Assembly: GCA_025352145.1 (NCBI GenBank)
Contig: JANXTY010000029.1
Span: forward strand, 1 to 63,008
From: Oxalobacteraceae bacterium
GTDB taxonomy: Bacteria; Pseudomonadota; Gammaproteobacteria; Burkholderiales; Burkholderiaceae_D
Direction: 5' to 3'
Length of the DNA stretch: 63,008 bases
The translations under genes were made by a program, and so were the position numbers. The notes under the pieces are model-generated. The model made no database searches and was not told where the DNA came from. It saw nothing but the letters and a program-made list of their open reading frames with translations. Shown here one piece after another: positions 39,378-48,300 of this stretch (its first letter is position 1; each line of letters begins with the position of its first letter).

Positions 39378-42300
39378 TCAGGCAATCGATCGCCTATCAC
39401 GCGCGTCGAGATCGTCGTTTTCCGACACCTCTTGCACCTCGAAGAAATGGAACATCGCCATGTCCTGCGTAGAACGTGGTGCATATATTTTTTCCACCCA
39501 GGGAGCTTCCAGCCCGGCCGGATCGGGCGACCGCACGACGCCGACGTGCGTCTTTTGCGCGGCTACCGGTGCAGCAGGGACTTCCGGCCAATAGCGTTTT
39601 CTGTTGAAAACCACTTTCTTGCCTCTTGGCGCCAAGCTTGCCCGCAGGTGCGCCGGAATGCCCTCGTCGCTGACAATGACATGCGCGTTATTGCCCCCCA
39701 GTCCGAATGAACTCACTCCGGCACGTAACACCGTGCCATCGCCGTGCCAGTCGGTAGGGTTGGTGACGAGGTACAGCGCCGATTGAGCGAAATTGAAACG
39801 CGGGTTTGGATGGTCGCAATGGATCGTCGGCGGCAGTTGCCGGTGAATAATAGCCAGCAGCACTTTGACCATGCTGGCGCCGCCAGCGGCGCTCAGTAAA
39901 TGGCCGATATTGCTCTTTACGCTGCCCACCCCGCAAAACTGCTTTTTGGGTGAGTGTGCGTTAAATATTTTTGTCAGTGCATTGAGTTCAATCGGGTCGC
40001 CGATCAAGGTGCCGGTGCCGTGCGTTTCCACATAGCTGATCGTGGCGGGGTCGATGTTGGCCACTGCAATCGCGGTTTCAATCAATTCGCTTTGCGCACT
40101 CGGATTAGGTGTGGTGATGCCCATTGTGTTGCCGTCATTGTTAATGGCGGAACCGTCGATGACACCATATATTTTGTCGCCATCGAGGATGGCTTTTTGC
40201 AGCGATTTCAGCACCAGCACGGCACATCCTTCACCCAGACCGATACCATCGGCACTCTCGTCAAACGTCTTGCAGCGTCCACCGGGCGACAACACCTGCG
40301 CGGTGCTCAGGACGACATAAGGGCTTTCATCCAGCAGGACTTCCACACCGCCTGCCAGCGCCATGTCGGATTCGCCGTGGCGGATGCTTTGCACGGCCAG
40401 ATGGATGGCTGTGAGCGAACTGGCACACGCGGCATCCACCACAAAGTTGGGGCCCTTGAAGTTGTAGATGTGCGCCAGGTGGGCGGCGATAAAATTTTGT
40501 CCGAGGCCGACCACCACATCCTTATCGATACTGGTCAGCTTGTCGCGATAATTGCTGCTTCTGGCACCGACAAATACGCCGACTTTCTTGCCCCACAACT
40601 GGCCGTCACCGTAGCCGGCATCGGCTAATGCTTCAGCGCTAACTTCCAGCCATTGACGCTCCAGCGGATCCATCTGCAAGGCGAGCGAATCGGAAATCTT
40701 GAAATAGCCAGGATCGAAGTCTTCAATACGATCCATGAAAGCGCCCCATTTGCTCACGCTTTTTCCACTCTGCATTTTGCCTGGGCGGTAATGCACGCTG
40801 CTATCCCAACGGGTCTGTGGCACTTCTTTCATGCTGTCTTTTTTCGACATCAGGTTTTGCCAAAATGTCGTCAAATCCGGCGCGTCGGGAAAATGACCGG
40901 AGAGGCCGACGATCGCTACTCTGTCGTCGGATGTTGTTGCAGAAATTGGTGAGGTAAATTTCTCGCCAGACGAAGCTGTTGCCTGCATTGGCGGCACCGC
41001 ATTCTCGGTGCGCTGTGCAATGGATGCCGGGGTTGGTGTCGCTAAGTTGACAGACTGCGTGACAGCCTGCGTCTCAGTCTGCGCACTGGGTGAAATAGAT
41101 GCCAACCCCAGCTCACTTTCAAGCAGCGCCGCAAATGCTTCTGGGTGTGCATGGGAGAGGTGCGCGGCCAGCTGGCGTATGGTGGGATTTTCCAGAATAA
41201 GGGAGGGGTCGATCTTGATAGTCTTCAGATTGCGTTCCATCCGCCCGACCACTTGGGCCAGCATCACCGACTCCATGCCGTATTCTTGGAAGGGAATATC
41301 GGCCCGCAGATCTTTTGCTGCAATCCTGAGTTCTTCTGCAAAAAATCCGGTTAACCAGCGTTCGACCGCCATCGTGAATGCTTCGGGCGTTTTGGCAGGC
41401 GTTATTGCTGCATTCATAGCTGAATTTATAGCTGAATTGGTCCCGCCAATCGATGATTGCAACGAGTGCGATGGTACATCCGCATTCGGGGCGTTGGCGG
41501 CTTGTCGTGCAGGTACAGAAATCGGCACAACCTTGCTGATGCCTGCTTCTGCATCGATGGCAGACTGCATCAGCTGGGCGGGTTGCCACAATGTTGGATT
41601 GACGGTCGCAGGCATGACGACCGGGCCAATCGGATTCGACAGGATCGCATCGAGCATGGCCAATCCGTCGGCATCGGTGTGACGCAACAAACCGGTTCGG
41701 TCATAGGCTTTGCCGGTCACGCCGCCCATGCCGGATTCTTTCCATTGCGGCCATTGAATGCTTACTACCGGATGCTTTGCAAATTTCGATTGCGCGAAAT
41801 AATCCATGTAAGCGTTGGCCATCGCGTAATCACTCAAGCCCGATGCCAGGCTAGGGATCACTGCAGACACCGACGAGAACAGGACGAAAAATTGTAAAGG
41901 CGCTTTGCTCACTTGCGAGAAGAACACGTCGAGGCCGGCTACTTTCGGCTCCACAACGCTGCGCAACTCTTCTGGCGACTTGCGCATGAAAGCGGCGTTT
42001 TCTGTGCTGACTGCACCGGCGCAATGCACCACGCCGCCGATGTTGCCCAGTGTGGATTGAATGCGTGCCACACACGATTGCATAGCTTCCTGGTCGCTCA
42101 GGCACACGGAAAGCACCAGCAACTGGACGCCCTGATTTTCCAGTGCCAGGAAGGAGCGTATTTTGTCGGCGAGTGGCGAACGCTCATTGCGATAAGCATC
42201 CCATTGATCGCGCAGGGGAATTTCTTCGCGGCCACTGAGCACCAATCGTTTGACGCCATACGTTGCGACAAAGTGTTGCGCACACAAATAGCCGAGGCCG

Positions 42301-45300
42301 CGCGTACCGCCGCTGATCCACAATACATTCTCTGGAGCGAAGTGCAGTTTGGCCGACGCTTTGGCCCAGCGCGGATTTTCTTTGAAGGTGGCGACTAAAC
42401 GCCGTCCATTTCGGTAGCAGACTTCGACGCTGCGACTATCGAGGAGATACTCGGCCACAATCTGGTCGGCGAGCGATTCGTCCGGGAGATACATTTCCGC
42501 ATCCATGTGGCGCGAGCGTACAGTCCGATACTCGCTCTGCAACATCCGGTAAAGTCCGACGATGGATGCCCCGGACATATTGAGAACGCCATTCTCCGGC
42601 GCCTCCAGACGTTTGGTCACGCATAGCAGCGTGACCTCGTCTTTGACACCGTGCTCAATCAATTCCTGCACCAGTTTTATCTGTGCCATCGGGTCTTGCC
42701 GCGTGTTGCCGCAACCGATGAGGTCGATACAGCCGTCGTATTTTTCCCGATCCGATAGAGGGATTTTGTGCGCCGATTGCGGATCGCTCAAGTCCAGGAC
42801 ATGGCCGTTGTACAGTCGTTTACGGACCACCTCGGCCAGTCCCTTGGTTTCCGCGTTGCATACAATGACGATTTCACGTGCAACCGTATGTTCACCATCA
42901 GGTGCGCTGAAAATGGGGCGAGAAAGTGCCGCCTCGGTACTTGGCTGCCATGCTTTTTCCATGAAATATTTCACAGACTGCTGAGTGCGCCGCTCTCTCG
43001 ACGACTCAATCCGGGCCACCTTATTGGTTCTGCGATCCGGCATTGGTGTTGCGTCGGTTGTTGCATCATTTGTTGCGTGGTGTTGTTGATCTGTTTCCTG
43101 TGCTTCGGGGAGTGCCTGTACTGGCCGTGCTGAATGGGTATCCGCCTTCGGCACCCAATAGCAATCCCGAGAAAACGGATAAGCAGGCAAGCTCATACGG
43201 CCCGGTTTAGCACCTGCATACAGACCATCCCAGTCAATGGGCAAGCCTTGCACCCACAGACGCAACAGCTTGGAAAACTTGCGCTGTTGCAGCCACTTGC
43301 CGACCGCTTCCTGCAATGCATCGTCGCCTGAAAATAGCGCGAGCATGTCATTGTTGCGGCTGACCTGACCCTGATAAAAATCGTCGGGATGGGTGCCGGC
43401 CAAAAAGTGCGCCAACTTCTCTTGCAGGTCCGTCACGGAACCGGCCACCATCGCCAGACGGGTTTCCATCGCTTCGCGTCCGACCTGCAGCGTGTAGGCG
43501 ATCTGATGCAGTTGCTGATCGGCCGTGGAGGACGCGTTGAGAAAGTCGCGTAATTGCGCCACTTGTTCGCGCAGACGTTCGGCGTTTTTGGCAGAAAGAA
43601 CCACGACTGCCGGATGGTCTTCGTTCACGGCAGCGGGATGCGTCGTGGCGCGCCGATCGATGTATTCCTCAATCACCACGTGGCAATTTGCACCGCCGAA
43701 GCCGAACGAACTCACGCCTGCACGCCGTGGCAGCTCGGCGCCGTTCGCGTCGCGCAAGGCTTTCCAGGGCGTGCTTTCCTGCACGATATAGAAGGGACTG
43801 TCTTTCAGTTGGATATAGGGATTGACGACATCGCAGTGCAAGGTTTTTGCCAGGGTTTTATGCTTGAGCTGTAACAGCACTTTGAACACACCGGCCACTC
43901 CGGCGGCCAACTCAAGGTGTCCCACGTTACTCTTGACCGAACCGATGCCGCAGTAGGCCGTGGACGATGGCAGATGCTTCGGCTGCTGATTTGACCCCTG
44001 GTCCTGCGCGACTGAACTCAACTGACGGAAGGCTAATTTGAGTCCGTCAATTTCTATCGGATCTCCCAGAGCAGTGCCGGTGCCGTGCGTTTCTATGTAA
44101 CCGACCGTGCGCGGATCGATGCCCGCCTCGGTATAGGCTTGCGTCAATAGCGCAGCTTGCGCCTTGGGATTGGGCGCGGTCAGGGACTTGGCACGCCCGC
44201 CGTGATTTTGGGACGTGCCACGGATCACACCGTAAATAGGGTCGCCATCTTGTTCAGCCGCTTTTAGCTTTTTCAAGAACATCATTCCGGCGCCCTCGCC
44301 GCGAGCGAAACCGTTCGCGTCGGCTGAAAAAGTTTTGCAGCGGCCGTCTTCACTCAACATGCCCGCCTTGTTGAAGCTCATGTGCAATTCCGGGCTGAGG
44401 ATCGTATTGACGCCGCCGACCAGTGCCATGTCGCAACTGCCGTGTCGAATCAATTGCACCCCGCGATGGAGGGCGACCAACGCAGAAGAACAGGCAGTCT
44501 CAATCGGCTCGCTCGGGCCGTGCAGGTTGAGGAAATAACTCATCCGGTTGGGGCCGACCGAAGGCACGATGCCGGTCGCTGAATAGGCCTCGATCTGCGC
44601 CTTGCGCTGGTTGAGCAATTCGCCGTAGCCGGTGGCGGTGGTGCCGACAAAAATGGCGGTGTTGGTTCCCGACAGGCTCTGCGCGGAATAGCCGGCGTCT
44701 TCAATCGCGAGCCAGGTGTGGGTCATCAGCAAACGCTGTTGCGGGTCCATAAACGCGGCTTCACGCGGTGAAATGCCAAAAAACAGGGGGTCGAATTCGG
44801 CGATGCCATCGATGAAGCCGCCCCACTTCACATTGCTCTTGTTGGTGCCCTGCTGCGGGTCGCCATAAATGGCTTGCCAGTCCCAGCGCTCGGCCGGGAT
44901 TTCACTGATGCAGTCTTTGCCCTCGACGAGATTACTCCAAAATTCGGACAAATTTCTTGCCATAGGAAAGCAACCGCTCATGCCGATAATCGCGACTGCG
45001 TCGTCATCGGCCACATCAGCTGCCGCATCGTCTGCAGCATTGTTTCCTGCGCGCGCCACGGCAGTATCCGTAGGCCCCGGACTGGACACGGCCTGAGGCA
45101 ATTTTTCCCTATCGCGCCCTGCATCTGCAAATCTGGTTGGAACCGGCTGGAAAGGAATCGCTGAGGGGACAGCGGAAGGGACAATAGCCGAGGCCGCGAA
45201 TGCCTCCTGATGCTGCGCTAGCAGGTATCCACCAAAACCCGACAGCGTGGTGTGCTCATAAAATACCGTCGGTGTTAATTCAAGACCAAATTCCCGGTTC

Positions 45301-48300
45301 ACGATGTTGGTGAGCTCCGTTAAGGCAATCGAATTAAAACCGAGCGTATCCAATTCGGCATGCACATCGATGTCGTCAGGACGCATCTTCAAGACCCGCG
45401 CCGATTTTTGCACCAGCATGTTGACGATTTTCTGGCGCAGCTCGCCGCTGTCTTTCTGCGGTGCGCTGGCAGCATTGCGCTCAGGTAGGTTGGTAGTCGT
45501 TTCTAGTGGCGCAGCTGTCGTGATTGCAGTGGTTGCAGTCGTTGCCACTGTCATCGCCGACTGTGCAAAGGCAGGCAGCCTTGCCGGTAGAACCTTGTCT
45601 CTTATTTTCTCAGGATAGCCAGACAACACCATAAGCTGCGCGGCCTCAATGGCTAAGCATTGGTATAAGGCATCCAGACCCGCCCTGTTTTCCAGCGGCG
45701 TCAATCCGTACATGTGGCCGAGCAATGCTTCCATTGCGTCGTTTGGCCGCATACCGCCGTGCCGCCATAACGGCCAGTTCACAGACAGCGTTCTGCCGCT
45801 GCGCAGCTTGGCCTCCGCCAGGGCCACGCGATAGTGGGCATAGCCATCCATGAAGGCATTGCCCAAGGCGTAGTCGGCCTGTCCCGCATTACCCAATACG
45901 CCCGCAATGGAGGAAAACATCAGGAAGAAATCGAGCGGCAGCGCCTTGCTCATTTCATCGAGATTGACCAGGCCTTGCACCTTGGCTGCCATGCCGCGGG
46001 ATAGTTCGTCAGCATTGCGCCGATGAATCAGTTCGTCTTGCAGTACGCCCGCGCAGTGGATGATGCCGTTCAAATAGCCATGAGTGGCGACGATGCGGCC
46101 AATCAATTCCGCCACTGCTGACCGATTCGTCACATCCACCTGGCAGTAATCGATATTGCTGCCGAGCGCTTGCAAATCCGTCAGACGTTTTTTTTGCTGA
46201 TCGTTCAGCACTGAGCGTCCGGTCAATATCAAATGCGGTGCGGTAACCCGTTGCGCAATCTCTTGGGCGAGCAGCAGCCCCAGATCGCCAGCGCCACCCG
46301 TGATGAGATAGACACCGGTGTGCTTCCAGGGGATCATTTTTTGGCGCGAGTCGCTCTCGACTTCGCACGACGTCAGCACCTTGCGCACGCCGTCCTCGTA
46401 GCAAATCTGATGATCGAAGCTGCGGCTATTTTCCCTGCATTGCGCCATGAGAAGTGGGGCATCCGTGGCAGCATCGATCTCGATCATCTGGCCGAAAAAG
46501 CGGGTGTTCTCCATCTGCGCGGTCTTCAGTAGCGCGGACAAGGCCTGCCATATTTTTCGCTGCGGTCCGGCGACGAATACAATTTGCAAAAGGGCAAGGC
46601 CATCGGCAGACTGGTGGAAAATTTCCTGGATGTTCTTCAGCACCTGCTCTGCCAGTTGCTGGAAGTCTTGCGCAACGCCCATGCCCTTGCATCCCCATTG
46701 CACACGGCGCTCCGTACCCGGGAGGGCCATGACGCCTTCCACCAGCATCGCATCGAGATCGCACAGCAGGATTTCGTGCACTGCATAGGCTGGCGCCATC
46801 GCCTCGGTCAGGGCGACCGCTTTCCAATCGCGCCTTGCCAATAGCGTGTGAGGTTCCACTGCGTTCTTCGATGCGGCAACGGCCGGTTCGGCTGACGTAT
46901 TTGACCCATTTGATACGTGTGACACAGATCGGGCAGCGGCGGAGGCGGCAATCTGGCGCGGGGCGGAAGCCAGCATTCGGAAAGCAAGCCCGCGCATACG
47001 GACGCAAACATGGCCGTCTTCGTCGCACAAGTCGATATCCAGATTGCGGCCATCGGCATGGGATGAGGCCTTGTCGCTGAACTGAATGAAAGCCCACATC
47101 TGCGCACGGCACGGCTGCAGTACTTCCAATGTTTCCATTGCATAGGGGAGCGCTAATTTGGCAGTAGCGTTTGCCTCTCCTAGCAACAGTGCGGCGCAGG
47201 CCTGCAAGGACGAATCCATCAGGCTTGGATGCAGGACATATTGCTCCGCATGAGGTGCCATTGATGTGGGCACATTCGTAGAGACTTTCGCAGGCAGATG
47301 CAATTTCGCCAGCAGGCGATCGGCGCCGATGTGGAGGACTTCTATGCCCTGTAGCCGCTGGCCCAGTTCCAGCCCCATGCTGCTAATGCGTTGGTAGAAC
47401 GCGTTGGCGAACACCGTGCGCTCGCCACACGCGATGCGCAAGGCAGCCAAATCTAATACTGTCGGCAGTGCAGCCGATGGTGACGAAGCGGAAGTATTCA
47501 GTTGCGCGTTGCCGCGACTATAGACCAGCCGCTCGCTGTGAGCGTGTGCGGCGTCCGCCTCGTCGAGACTATAAATCTCATAGGCCAATACCGCGCTGGA
47601 TGTGGGGTCGAAGGCGATGTAAATGTCACGCGGCTCTGTCGCCAGGACGATGGGACGCAGCCACACAATATTGGTCAAAAGAATTGGCGTATTTTCTTTG
47701 CCAGCCTGTCCGGTGTGTCCGGTGGCGTGGGCCAAGGCAGCGCGTGCCATTTCCAGGTAGGCCACGCCGGGCAATACCTTTTCTCCGCGAACGCGATGGT
47801 CGTCCAGGAAAAATTCCTCGCCGCTTAGACGCGTGCGATAACGCTGGGCAGATAAGTCGGAGACGTTTTCGTGCAATAGCGGATGCAGGTGCGTGCCAAC
47901 GCTGGCACCTGTCGGGGCAATATTTTCCTGGAGGTCAGCCTCCGGCAACCAATAACTTTCCTGCGCAAATGGATAGGTCGGCAGCGAGATGACACGCACC
48001 TTGCGTCCCACATGCAGCTGACGCCAATTTACAGAAAGGCCATTGACCCAGTGTTCCAGCAGCTTCCCGTACCCGCCCTGCGCGATCCAGTCCTCGGACA
48101 TGGCACGCATCTCTGGTGCCGACAGCGCCATCACCGGATTGGGGACGCCGTCGTGCGTGCGCTTCGCGGAGCCATGATAGAGATCGGCCGTGTGCTGGCG
48201 CTGTAAGAACCGGCTGAGTTTTTCTTCCAGTGCGGACACCGAATCCACCAGCATCGCCAAGCGCACGTCCATCGCTTGACGCCCAGTCTGCAAGGTGTAT

